DNA of 14,642 nucleotides from Candidatus Zixiibacteriota bacterium (GCA_030588275.1 JAUUYJ010000029.1:1-14642), one strand, 5' to 3'; shown: positions 7,018-13,456, counted from the first letter of the stretch. Numbers and translations: made by a program. Notes: generated from the sequence alone by a model not told the origin.

Positions 7018-7419
7018 TTACCAGACAGCACAGACAGCTTCGCCGCCGGTTTTATTTTTCACCGCGTCATAATTTGTCATAACGCCAGCCGAAGTGGACA
7101 AAATCATGAGCCCCTGCCGACCATGAGAATACTGGTAGGCATCCCGGGTTGACACATACTTGCGCAATCCAGGACGAGAGAGACGACGCAAACCGAGGAT
7201 AATCGGCTTATCATCCCGGCTGTACTTCAGATATACCCGCAGTATTCCCTGCTTGTTATCAGGAAGACTAATGTAATCACGGATATACATATTTTCTTTA
7301 AGAATACGAGCGATTTCCTGCTTCAACTTAGACGCAGGAATATCGACTGCAGTTTTCTTTGCTTTGGAACCGTTACGAATACGGGTCAACATATCAGCAA
7401 TCGGGTCTGTCATCGACAT
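7018..7419 (-). CDS. rpsH: 30S ribosomal protein S8
   Basis: S8 binds helix 21 of 16S rRNA early in 30S assembly; in E. coli it also represses the spc operon. The 133-residue product starts MSMTDPIADMLTRIRNGSK and ends with the conserved stretch STSAGVMTNYDAVKNKTGGE before CAVW. ATG at 7419 follows AAGGAG by eight bases; a second in-frame ATG two codons later is too far from that site. The gap to the preceding rpsN is 40 bases, among the largest here. No S8 operator was recognised near rplE. Confidence 0.97.
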   Translation of the reverse strand: MSMTDPIADMLTRIRNGSKAKKTAVDIPASKLKQEIARILKENMYIRDYISLPDNKQGILRVYLKYSRDDKPIILGLRRLSRPGLRKYVSTRDAYQYSHGRQGLMILSTSAGVMTNYDAVKNKTGGEAVCAVW

Positions 7420-7459
7420 ACCATTAACTCCTTAGAAACATCCATCGGTACACTGGTTT

Positions 7460-7645
7460 CTACCAGCTGGCCTTTCTGACACCGGGCAGATCGCCGGCCA
7501 AAGCCATTTCACGGAAACAAATACGACACAGGCCAAACCTTCGCAGAAAAGCTCTGGGGCGTCCACAACGACGACACCGACTATAACCGCGAACCTTAAA
7601 CTTAGGCACTCGTTTTTGTTTTTCTACAAGACACTTTTTGGCCAC
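7460..7645 (-). CDS. rpsZ: 30S ribosomal protein S14, zinc-binding short form
   Basis: S14 is a late 30S head protein. The 61-residue product is the short zinc form (S14 type Z): C24, C27, C40 and C43 make a CX2C-X12-CX2C ribbon, and the protein ends LPGVRKASW, the family C-terminus. The start is GTG at 7645, five bases after GAGGAG inside the end of rplE, and only two bases after the rplE stop. Long zinc-free S14 paralogs of about 100 residues occur in many proteobacteria; this is not one. A small hairpin (7453-7466) overlaps its stop codon. Confidence 0.97.
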   Translation of the reverse strand: MAKKCLVEKQKRVPKFKVRGYSRCRRCGRPRAFLRRFGLCRICFREMALAGDLPGVRKASW

Positions 7646-7647
7646 AA

Positions 7648-8193
7648 CTACTCCTCTTTCTTAAAAGGCATTCCCAGTTCACTCAACAGCTTGAGACATT
7701 CGGCATCGGTTCTGGCGGTCGTCGTAATGGCCACAGACATCCCACGCACCTTATCAATATCATCATACTGAATTTCCGGGAAGATCAGTTGTTCCTTGAT
7801 ACCCAGATTGAAATTGCCTCGTCCATCACACGACTTGGTTGAAATCCCACGAAAATCGCGAATCCGGGGTATGGCAGAGTTCATCAGACGATCCAAAAAT
7901 TCGTACATCCGATCCCGCCTGAGGGTTACACGACAACCGATCGGCATCCCTTCCCGCAATTTAAAATTCGAAATCGATTTGCGGGCTCGGGTAATAACCG
8001 GCTGTTGACCGGTTACCGTGCGAAGATCTTTGATCGCAGCATCGAGGGTTTTGGCATTTTGAATTGCCTCACCAACACCGATATTGATCGTAACTTTTTC
8101 GACTTTGGGGACCGCCATGACGCTGGAATACTTGTATTCCTTCATCATTCTCGGGATCACCTCGTCCACATATTTCTGCTTCATTCGTGCCAT
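7648..8193 (-). CDS. rplE: 50S ribosomal protein L5
   Basis: L5 binds 5S rRNA and forms bridge B1b to S13 in the head of the 30S subunit; it also touches P-site tRNA. The 181-residue product starts MARMKQKYVDEVIPRMMKEY, has the signature VEKVTINIGVGEA around 31-43, the mid-region RARKSISNFKLREGMPIGCRVTLR, and ends with the conserved LGMPFKKEE. The ATG at 8193 is preceded by AAGGTGA at a rather long spacing. It lies 16 bases after rplX and two bases before rpsZ. Confidence 0.98.
   Translation of the reverse strand: MARMKQKYVDEVIPRMMKEYKYSSVMAVPKVEKVTINIGVGEAIQNAKTLDAAIKDLRTVTGQQPVITRARKSISNFKLREGMPIGCRVTLRRDRMYEFLDRLMNSAIPRIRDFRGISTKSCDGRGNFNLGIKEQLIFPEIQYDDIDKVRGMSVAITTTARTDAECLKLLSELGMPFKKEE
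7651..7656 (-). promoter_or_regulatory. Shine-Dalgarno site for the GTG start of rpsZ, inside rplE
   Basis: Coding-strand GAGGAG, five bases before GTG 7645-7643; the spacer contains the rplE TAG stop. Confidence 0.8.
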
Positions 8194-8209
8194 ATTATCT
8201 CATCACCTT

Positions 8210-8530
8210 TTAAAGCTCGGCTCCACACATACGACAAACTCGTACCTTTGAGCTGGCAGCGCCTTTACTTTCAATCATCTTAAACGATATCCGAGTCGGA
8301 GATTTGCAGGAGCCACAATACACCTTCACATTACTACGGTGAATTGTCCCTTCCTTAATAACCACCCCACCCTTGGGATTCTTTTGCGTCGGCCTGGTAT
8401 GCCTCTTGATCATATTAATCCCTTCCACGATGAGACGATTGCGGGCCGGAAAAACATGTAGCACTTTGGCAATCTTACCTTTATAGTTGCCGCCGATTAC
8501 GTAAACATTGTCGCCTTTTTTAACTTTCAT
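8210..8530 (-). CDS. rplX: 50S ribosomal protein L24 with four-cysteine zinc-ribbon-like end
   Basis: L24 initiates 50S assembly and sits beside the exit tunnel mouth. The 106-residue product has an N-terminal KOW motif (about 3-30, GDNVYVIGGNYKGKIAKVLHV) and a C-terminal half with C72-X2-C75 and C99-X2-C102, spaced like a zinc ribbon. E. coli L24 lacks these cysteines, but similar four-cysteine L24 forms occur in other bacteria such as Thermus. The ATG follows a ribosome binding site (AAGG) that overlaps the rplN stop region. Zinc binding is inferred from spacing only. Confidence 0.96.
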   Translation of the reverse strand: MKVKKGDNVYVIGGNYKGKIAKVLHVFPARNRLIVEGINMIKRHTRPTQKNPKGGVVIKEGTIHRSNVKVYCGSCKSPTRISFKMIESKGAASSKVRVCRMCGAEL

Positions 8531-8541
8531 AACAAATACCC

Positions 8542-8910
8542 TTAAAGGACTTCCGGAGCCAACGACACGATTTTCATGAACTGCTTTTCGCGCAGTTCTC
8601 TGGCCACCGGACCGAAGATGCGGGTTCCCCGCGGTTCCTTCTGATCGTTTATTATTACCGCCGCATTATCTGAAAAACGGATCAGCGAGCCATCTTTGCG
8701 ACGAATCTCTTTGGTAGTGCGCACAACGACCGCTTTGCATACTTCCGATTTCTTAACCGTGCCGCCGGGGATAGCATCCTTGACGGTACAGACTATGATA
8801 TCACCAACGCGGGCATATCTTTTTTTGGAGCCACCCAGGACCTTGAAACACATAACCCGTTTCGCGCCTGAATTATCGGCCACCACCAGCTGAGAATATT
8901 CTTGAATCAT
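8542..8910 (-). CDS. rplN: 50S ribosomal protein L14
   Basis: L14 forms bridges to 16S rRNA helix 14 and is the docking site for the silencing factor RsfS. The 122-residue product has the exact standard length, begins MIQEYSQLVVADNSGAKRVM, carries a signature near 60-86 (VVVRTTKEIRRKDGSLIRF), and ends FMKIVSLAPEVL. The ATG at 8910 follows GGGAG by about ten bases. In E. coli this is the first spc-operon gene with its own promoter; here it is only 24 bases after rpsQ, leaving little room for one. Confidence 0.98.
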   Translation of the reverse strand: MIQEYSQLVVADNSGAKRVMCFKVLGGSKKRYARVGDIIVCTVKDAIPGGTVKKSEVCKAVVVRTTKEIRRKDGSLIRFSDNAAVIINDQKEPRGTRIFGPVARELREKQFMKIVSLAPEVL

Positions 8911-8934
8911 CTTCTAATTTCTCCCAGCCAGTAA

Positions 8935-9219
8935 CTACTTGGCTTTCTCCAGAATTTCAACCAACCGCCACCGTTTGTTCTTCGATAGCGGACGACACTC
9001 CATTACCCGTACGGTATCACCAACGGAGGCATCATTCTTCGCATCGTGAGCATACAGTTTCGAGTTACTTCTGACGACCCGCTCATAGATTGGGTGTCTC
9101 ATGGTGCGAACGATCTGGATAATGATGGTCTTGTCCATCTTGGCTGAGATCACTCTTCCAGAACGCATCTTTCGCCTGTTTCTCAAAGCCATTTCTGGCG
9201 TGACATCGGTATTCGTCAT
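8935..9219 (-). CDS. rpsQ: 30S ribosomal protein S17
   Basis: S17 binds 16S rRNA at the bottom of the 30S body early in assembly. The 94-residue product is an OB-fold protein with the core RKMRSGRVISAKMDKTIIIQ starting near residue 16 and the signature GDTVRVMECRPLSKNKRW near 67-84. Its N-terminus is about ten residues longer than the E. coli protein. The ATG lies in an ATGA overlap with the rpmC stop, the tightest junction in the window, which supports this start and translational coupling. The stop is TAG. Confidence 0.97.
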   Translation of the reverse strand: MTNTDVTPEMALRNRRKMRSGRVISAKMDKTIIIQIVRTMRHPIYERVVRSNSKLYAHDAKNDASVGDTVRVMECRPLSKNKRWRLVEILEKAK

Positions 9220-9479
9220 TTCTTACTCTCGGTCTCTGTCGTCTCCGACCGGTCCAAAATTGACCCGGATTGATCGACAATTTTCTTAATACCAGACTTA
9301 TCTTCAGTCAAAATCGTTTCAATCCGAGCGATATTTCTTCTGATCAACCTGATCCTAAGAGGGTTATCCAACTCACTAAGACCCCGTCTTAGCTTTAGAT
9401 TGAACAAATCCTGCTTGAACTCTTCCCGCTTCTGAAGTAGTTCATCCTTGGTCATATCTCTAAGAACATCTATCCGCAT
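9216..9479 (-). CDS. rpmC: 50S ribosomal protein L29 with C-terminal extension
   Basis: L29 is a two-helix protein beside the tunnel exit, next to L23, where SRP and trigger factor dock. The 87-residue product has the coiled helical core at residues 3-58, including the family stretch FKQDLFNLKLRRGLSEL near 21-37. It is followed by an extra tail of about 27 residues that is rich in Ser, Thr, Glu, Asp and Lys (ends SETTETESKK). Most L29 proteins are 60-70 residues. ATG 9479 is three bases after the rplP stop; the in-frame ATG at codon 9 would remove part of helix 1. The end overlaps rpsQ by four bases. Confidence 0.95.
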   Translation of the reverse strand: MRIDVLRDMTKDELLQKREEFKQDLFNLKLRRGLSELDNPLRIRLIRRNIARIETILTEDKSGIKKIVDQSGSILDRSETTETESKK

Positions 9480-9482
9480 AGC

Positions 9483-9905
9483 TTAAATACCTTCCAGTTC
9501 CGCTCGGGTAACAAACCTGGTTTTCATGGGCAGTTTGTTTGAGGCCAAACGCAACGCGCTCCGCGCCAACTCTTCATCAACCCCTTCAATCTCAAACAGG
9601 ATACGGCCTGGCTTGATAACCGCTACCCAATATTCGGGAGCGCCCTTACCTTTACCCATCCTGGTCTCAGCCGGTTTCTGAGTTACCGGTTTATCAGGAA
9701 AAATCCTTATCCAAACCTTACCACCACGTTTGATATGACGAGTCATAGCAACACGAGCCGCCTCAATTTGGCGACTGGTTAGCCAGCAGGATTCAAGTGC
9801 CTTCAAGGCGAACTGACCGAAATCAATATTCGAACCCCGATAAGCCGCACCTCGCCGCCGTCCTCGCTGTGTTTTCCTGTACTTTGTCCTTTTTGGCATC
9901 AACAT
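9483..9905 (-). CDS. rplP: 50S ribosomal protein L16
   Basis: L16 organises the A-site region of the 50S subunit and is added late in assembly. The 140-residue product starts MLMPKRTKYRKTQRGRRRG, has the signature IEAARVAMTRHIKRGGKVWI near 47-66 and RMGKGKGAPEYWVAV near 82-96. R82 lies at the place of the arginine that is hydroxylated in E. coli L16. The ATG at 9905 is chosen over the ATG at 9899 because GGAG sits eight bases upstream and the MLMP/MLQP start is family-standard. Gaps are 21 bases to rpsC and three to rpmC. Confidence 0.98.
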   Translation of the reverse strand: MLMPKRTKYRKTQRGRRRGAAYRGSNIDFGQFALKALESCWLTSRQIEAARVAMTRHIKRGGKVWIRIFPDKPVTQKPAETRMGKGKGAPEYWVAVIKPGRILFEIEGVDEELARSALRLASNKLPMKTRFVTRAELEGI

Positions 9906-9926
9906 GGCATTATCTCCGCGCTTCGA

Positions 9927-10772
9927 TTACGACTTGGAATCGGTCTTCCCTTTACCAGCGCTATCAGTCTTAGCCGCTGGCTTAGTAAATTTTGATCTAT
10001 CATCTCTCCTGGGACCACCGCCCCCTTCCCGCTTAACGCGGCCCTGGGGCTTTCTTTTACGACGCTTTTCGGGACGACGTCCACGCGGGGCATCGGTCCG
10101 TGCGCCAAATTGTGGCTCTTCTTTGCTACTTGGGGTAAAATCACCACGATCCAAAATCATACCGCGACAGATCCAAACCTTGACGCCGATTGTTCCATAA
10201 GTTGTATGGGCGGTCGAAGTCGCATAATCGATATCGGCCCGCAATGTATGTAACGGAACGCGACCTTCCATATACTTCTCACTACGAGCAATTTCAGCAC
10301 CATTGAGGCGACCTTTGCAGATGATCTTGATGCCATCGGCACCCATCTTCATCGTCGCCGCCATCGACCGTTTCATCGCACGACGGAAAGCAACCCGGCC
10401 TTCAAGTTGCTTGGCAATCGAATCACCAACCAGCTTGGCAGACAACTCCGGCTTCTTCACCTCTATAATATTCAGAGATATATCCTGTTTGGTCAGAAGC
10501 TGTAATTCCTCGCGCAAGCGATCAACTTCACTCCCCCGCTTACCGATCACAATACCGGGACGAGAAGTGTGAATATCAACCGTTACTTTCTTCGGGGCGC
10601 GGACGATTTCCACCTTAGCCAAACCAGCGTTATCCAGCCGAGCCTTGATATATTTCTTAACGATTATATCTTCGTGGACCAAATCGGCAATCCCCTTAGT
10701 GGCGAACCACTTGGAATTCCAACTTTTGGTGACTCCCAATCGGAAGCCTATTGGGTGTGTTTTCTGACCCAA
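9927..10772 (-). CDS. rpsC: 30S ribosomal protein S3 with long basic C-terminal tail
   Basis: S3 lines the mRNA entry pore and contributes to mRNA helicase activity with S4 and S5. The 281-residue product has a type II KH domain (about 38-107, GIVIGKRG at 73-80) and the C-terminal S3 domain with LVGDSIAKQLEGRVAFRRAM near 114-133. A tail of about 72 residues (210-281) follows, dense in Arg, Lys, Gly and Pro; E. coli S3 is 233 residues in total. The start is TTG at 10772, seven bases after GGAGG, giving the standard MGQKTHPIGFRLG N-terminus. It follows rplV by 22 bases. Confidence 0.97.
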   Translation of the reverse strand: MGQKTHPIGFRLGVTKSWNSKWFATKGIADLVHEDIIVKKYIKARLDNAGLAKVEIVRAPKKVTVDIHTSRPGIVIGKRGSEVDRLREELQLLTKQDISLNIIEVKKPELSAKLVGDSIAKQLEGRVAFRRAMKRSMAATMKMGADGIKIICKGRLNGAEIARSEKYMEGRVPLHTLRADIDYATSTAHTTYGTIGVKVWICRGMILDRGDFTPSSKEEPQFGARTDAPRGRRPEKRRKRKPQGRVKREGGGGPRRDDRSKFTKPAAKTDSAGKGKTDSKS

Positions 10773-10779
10773 AACTTAT

Positions 10780-10784
10780 CCTCC
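10780..10784 (-). promoter_or_regulatory. Shine-Dalgarno site for the TTG start of rpsC
   Basis: Coding-strand GGAGG, seven bases before TTG 10772-10770. No nearby in-frame ATG or GTG yields the conserved N-terminus. Confidence 0.85.
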
Positions 10785-10794
10785 AAAAACCTGT

Positions 10795-11370
10795 TTATTT
10801 ATCCTTTTTGGCCGTTTTAACGGCCTTTTTTTTATCAGCAGTATCTACTTTACTTGTCGTTTTCTTCACAGCCGCTTTTTTCGGTGTAGCTTTTTTGGCA
10901 GGCGGCTTTTTCGAAACAGCTTTCTTTTTGGCGGCCGGCTTCTTTGCGGTCGCTTTCTTGGCTGGCTTTTCGTCCACCTTTACCGACTTCTTGGCAGCAG
11001 ACTTCTTTTTCGGCTTTGCCTCTACCGCAGGTTCCCCTTCGACGACAACCGTTATGTGAGCAAACCGGTGAACATAACGGAAGACACGCCCCATCGCCCG
11101 AAACCTGGCCCGTTTGGCGCTCGGACCTGAATCAATAAGGATACTGGCAATTGTGAGATCTTCCGCCTTGAGATGGGCAGTCCCTTCAATTGACAGGGCA
11201 TTGGCCGCGGCCGATTGAATCGTCTTAGCCAATGGCGAAGCGGCCGCCTTATTGGTAAATTTCAAAATGGTCAACGCCTCGTCAACCGACTTTCCCTTTA
11301 CCAAGGTGACCACACGGCGCACTTTGCGCGGTGACATCATCAGATATTTTAATCTTGCTGTAGCCTGCAT
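10795..11370 (-). CDS. rplV: 50S ribosomal protein L22 with lysine/alanine-rich tail
   Basis: L22 touches all domains of 23S rRNA, and its beta-hairpin lines the exit tunnel. The 191-residue product has the L22 core at residues 1-112, from MQATARLKYLMMSPRKVRRV through the hairpin RARFRAMGRVFRYVHRFAHI near 87-106. A tail of 79 residues (113-191) contains 31 lysines plus many Ala, Pro, Ser and Thr, built from loose PAKKA/AAKK units similar to histone H1-like tails. Typical L22 is about 110 residues. The ribosome binding site is weak (GGGA, nine bases upstream). Long L22 tails are known in some other phyla, for example actinobacteria. Confidence 0.96.
   Translation of the reverse strand: MQATARLKYLMMSPRKVRRVVTLVKGKSVDEALTILKFTNKAAASPLAKTIQSAAANALSIEGTAHLKAEDLTIASILIDSGPSAKRARFRAMGRVFRYVHRFAHITVVVEGEPAVEAKPKKKSAAKKSVKVDEKPAKKATAKKPAAKKKAVSKKPPAKKATPKKAAVKKTTSKVDTADKKKAVKTAKKDK
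10798..11034 (-). repeat. low-complexity lysine-rich coding repeat (L22 tail)
   Basis: This stretch encodes L22 residues 113-191. Degenerate short units of the pattern (P/A)-A-K-K-(A/K/P) recur about ten times, with 31 Lys in 79 residues. Coding-strand A-runs include one of eight A residues (10826-10833). Expansion and contraction by slippage would be easy here. Confidence 0.7.
10810..10833 (+). terminator. intrinsic-terminator-like hairpin pointing antisense to the operon
   Basis: On the plus strand GGCCGTTTTAACGGCC (10810-10825) forms a stem of six pairs with a four-base loop and is followed at once by eight T residues. That is the layout of a Rho-independent terminator for plus-strand transcripts. 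On the operon's own strand the hairpin is flanked by A runs, so it should not stop the operon mRNA. It lies inside the last rplV codons. It may be a chance product of lysine codons. Confidence 0.45.
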
Positions 11371-11399
11371 ATTATAACATCCCGTTTATGCTTTTTTAA
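11371..11399 (-). promoter_or_regulatory. candidate internal promoter abutting rplV start
   Basis: The minus strand reads TGTTATAAT with TATAAT at 11371-11376, a full match to an extended -10 element, and TTAAAA (4 of 6 to TTGACA) at 11394-11399, 17 bases upstream. The predicted start would fall within the first rplV codons, so it would serve rpsC and later genes rather than rplV. Sequence match only. Confidence 0.3.
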
Positions 11400-11679
11400 C
11401 CGCCGTTGATCTTTCAACAAGCTTGCCACCATGACCGCGAAATGTCCGCGTCGGGGCAAATTCTCCCAGTTTATGACCGACCATATTCTCAGTGATGTAA
11501 ATCGGTATGAACTTGTTTCCCGTATGAACCGCCAATGTATGGCCGACAAAATCGGGCGATATAGTTGACCGCCGCGACCAGGTTTTAATCACCAGTTTGT
11601 CGCCAGTATTATTCAAAGCATCAATTTTCTTCATCAGCTTTGAATCTATGTAAGGTCCTTTTTTCAGTGACCGGGCCAT
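11386..11679 (-). CDS. rpsS: 30S ribosomal protein S19
   Basis: S19 forms a complex with S13 in the 30S head and contacts A-site tRNA and 23S helix 38. The 97-residue product starts MARSLKKGPYIDSKLMKKID and carries the signature (ITENMVGHKLGEFAPTR near 61-77) before a basic end. ATG 11679 follows GGAGG by five bases, one of the best ribosome binding sites in the window. Gaps are 17 bases to rplB and 15 to rplV. Confidence 0.98.
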   Translation of the reverse strand: MARSLKKGPYIDSKLMKKIDALNNTGDKLVIKTWSRRSTISPDFVGHTLAVHTGNKFIPIYITENMVGHKLGEFAPTRTFRGHGGKLVERSTAVKKA

Positions 11680-11696
11680 TAAACCTCCGTTAACAC

Positions 11697-12518
11697 TTAG
11701 TTGCGACGCTTAACTATCATTTTGTCGGAAACTTTTTTCCGTCTTGTTTTCTTACCTTTGGTCGGTTTTCCCCAAGGAGTACAAGGATGACGACCACCAG
11801 AACTACGACCTTCACCACCACCCATGGGGTGATCAACCGGGTTCATGGCGACACCCCGAACATTGGGACGACGACCCCGCCAGCGACTCGCACCAGCTTT
11901 ACCCCAGACAACATTCTCATGATCCAGATTACCAACCTGCCCAATCGTGGCCAGACATACAACCGGAATCAAGCGAACTTCGCCGGATGGCATCTTCAAA
12001 TGAGCGTGCTTCCCTTCGCGTGCCATCAATTGCACCATAGCGCCTGCCGAGCGGGCAATCTGCCCACCTTTACCGGGACGCATCTCAACATTATGAACCA
12101 TACTGCCGAGAGGAATTCGACCCAAAACAGTTGCGTTACCAGGTCTGACTTCAACATTTTCGCCAGACATCAGATTGTCACCAACCGTAACACCGTCGGG
12201 AGCCAAAATATATCTTTTTTCTCCGTCAGCATAATGCAACAAAGCAATACGTGCCGAACGGTTAGGATCATACTCAATCGAAGCGACCCGAGCCGGTATA
12301 TCATGCTTGTTCCGCTTGAAATCAATAATCCGGTAGAACCGCTTGTGTCCGCCACCGCGCTGATAAGCGGTGATGCGGCCTTTGTTGTTCCGTCCACCAG
12401 TCTTCTTCAGAATCTCAATAAGAGATTTCTCCGGGACAACCGAAGTAATTTCATCAAACATCGGTGTCGTCCTAAAACGCATCGACGGTGTGTACGGTCT
12501 GTATTTTTTGATCGCCAT
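11697..12518 (-). CDS. rplB: 50S ribosomal protein L2
   Basis: L2 is needed for subunit association and lies close to the peptidyl transferase centre. The 273-residue product has the OB-fold RNA-binding domain (about 40-125, AYQRGGGHKRFYRIIDFKR near 51-69) and the SH3-like C-terminal domain, with the signature MNPVDHPMGGGEGRSSGGRH at 225-244. H230 lies at the place of the functionally important His229 of E. coli L2. The length equals that of E. coli. ATG 12518 follows AGGT by five bases. A 363-codon reading frame on the opposite strand is a compositional shadow. Confidence 0.99.
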   Translation of the reverse strand: MAIKKYRPYTPSMRFRTTPMFDEITSVVPEKSLIEILKKTGGRNNKGRITAYQRGGGHKRFYRIIDFKRNKHDIPARVASIEYDPNRSARIALLHYADGEKRYILAPDGVTVGDNLMSGENVEVRPGNATVLGRIPLGSMVHNVEMRPGKGGQIARSAGAMVQLMAREGKHAHLKMPSGEVRLIPVVCLATIGQVGNLDHENVVWGKAGASRWRGRRPNVRGVAMNPVDHPMGGGEGRSSGGRHPCTPWGKPTKGKKTRRKKVSDKMIVKRRN

Positions 12519-12536
12519 AAGTTACCTATCGAACAA

Positions 12537-12824
12537 TTAGAGGTTCTCAAACTCCGCGATTTTTTCGTCCCCTTTGAGCTTCACAATCGCTTTTTTCCAG
12601 GTCGGGGTTTTCCCCGCATACCGCCCCTGACGCTTCACCTTACCCGGAACAATAACGGTCCGAATGGAAACGACATGGACACCAAAGAGACTCTGAACAG
12701 CTTCTCTGATCTGATATTTGTTGGCTCGTTTGTCAACCGCAAAGGAGTACTTACCTTCAGTCTCTTTAATGATCGACGACTTTTCCGTTATCAGGTATTT
12801 CTGAATTATATGACGAGCTTCCAT
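12537..12824 (-). CDS. rplW: 50S ribosomal protein L23
   Basis: L23 sits at the tunnel exit and is the docking point for trigger factor and SRP. The 95-residue product starts MEARHIIQKYLITEKSSI, has YSFAVDKRANKYQIREAVQ near 26-44, and the extended loop GKVKRQGRYAGKTPTWKKA near 61-79. Its ATG shares one base with the rplD stop (TGATG), and GGAGGTG lies about 11 bases upstream inside rplD, so it is probably coupled to rplD. Length is normal for the family. Confidence 0.97.
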   Translation of the reverse strand: MEARHIIQKYLITEKSSIIKETEGKYSFAVDKRANKYQIREAVQSLFGVHVVSIRTVIVPGKVKRQGRYAGKTPTWKKAIVKLKGDEKIAEFENL

Positions 12825-13447
12825 CAGGAAAACACCTCCCCCAGCTCTTTCAAGCCGGCAACGGTTATGACAAGGTAGTCGGCATCCAGAATATCGTACG
12901 CCGCCGCCAAGCGAGCTCGAGAAACTTTTACTCCCGGCATATTGCGAGCGGCACGATACGGATTCAGATTAGCCCCTTCGTCAATGAAAAGAACTTTTTT
13001 GCCCTTAAGCTCCAGCTTGTCCAGAAGGGTAGCAATCCCCTTAGTCTTGTGATCGGCCAAATCGAGATTCTCAAGAAGCTTGATCCGGTCCCGTTGCGCC
13101 TTGTCAGAATAAACCGACTTAATCGCCAACTGCTTCTGCTTTTTCGGCATCGACTTGTAATAGTCCCGCTTATGCGGACCAAAAACGATACCACCACCAT
13201 TCCACAGCGGGGATCTTATCGTACCAACACGAGCTCGGCCGGTTCCTTTTTGGCGCCACGGCTTAGCTCCACCGCCACGCACATCGCTTCGGGTTTTGGT
13301 ATTGGAATTACCCTGCCTTTGATTGGCCAGATAATTAACCACATAGCGGTGCACGACCGCTTCGTTCGGCTCGACTCCAAAGACAGCCTCTGGTAATTCG
13401 ACCGACGCTCCCGTACTTCCGTCCATTTTCAACACTGCTAAAGACAT
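12824..13447 (-). CDS. rplD: 50S ribosomal protein L4
   Basis: L4 binds 23S rRNA, and its long loop reaches the exit-tunnel constriction; in E. coli it also represses its own operon. The product is 207 residues from ATG 13447. The loop spans about residues 50-95, with RGGGAKPWRQKGTGRARVG in its centre; the globular part ends KELGEVFS. ATG 13447 is preferred because AAGG is seven bases upstream; the ATG immediately before it (13450) has a spacing of four and would add one Met. The stop overlaps rplW. No L4-responsive leader is seen before rpsJ. Confidence 0.96.
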   Translation of the reverse strand: MSLAVLKMDGSTGASVELPEAVFGVEPNEAVVHRYVVNYLANQRQGNSNTKTRSDVRGGGAKPWRQKGTGRARVGTIRSPLWNGGGIVFGPHKRDYYKSMPKKQKQLAIKSVYSDKAQRDRIKLLENLDLADHKTKGIATLLDKLELKGKKVLFIDEGANLNPYRAARNMPGVKVSRARLAAAYDILDADYLVITVAGLKELGEVFS

Positions 13448-13456
13448 CATTTCACC

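Noticed and set aside
9899..10147. 82-codon minus-strand frame inside rpsC
   Set aside because: Lies in another frame of the S3 tail and has no features of its own.
10751..11059. Plus-strand open frame rich in Phe/Ala that looks like a membrane protein
   Set aside because: It is the antisense of the lysine-rich L22 tail: AAA/AAG codons read backwards as TTT/CTT, giving false hydrophobic segments.
12805..12810. TATAAT on the minus strand inside rplW
   Set aside because: No acceptable -35 sequence at 16-18 bases upstream; it lies in conserved codons.
11787..12878. 363-codon open frame on the plus strand, Thr/Asn-rich, antisense to rplB, rplW and part of rplD
   Set aside because: The opposite strand encodes unmistakable L2, L23 and L4. 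The plus-strand product has no recognisable domain, and its composition is that of a reverse-complement shadow.
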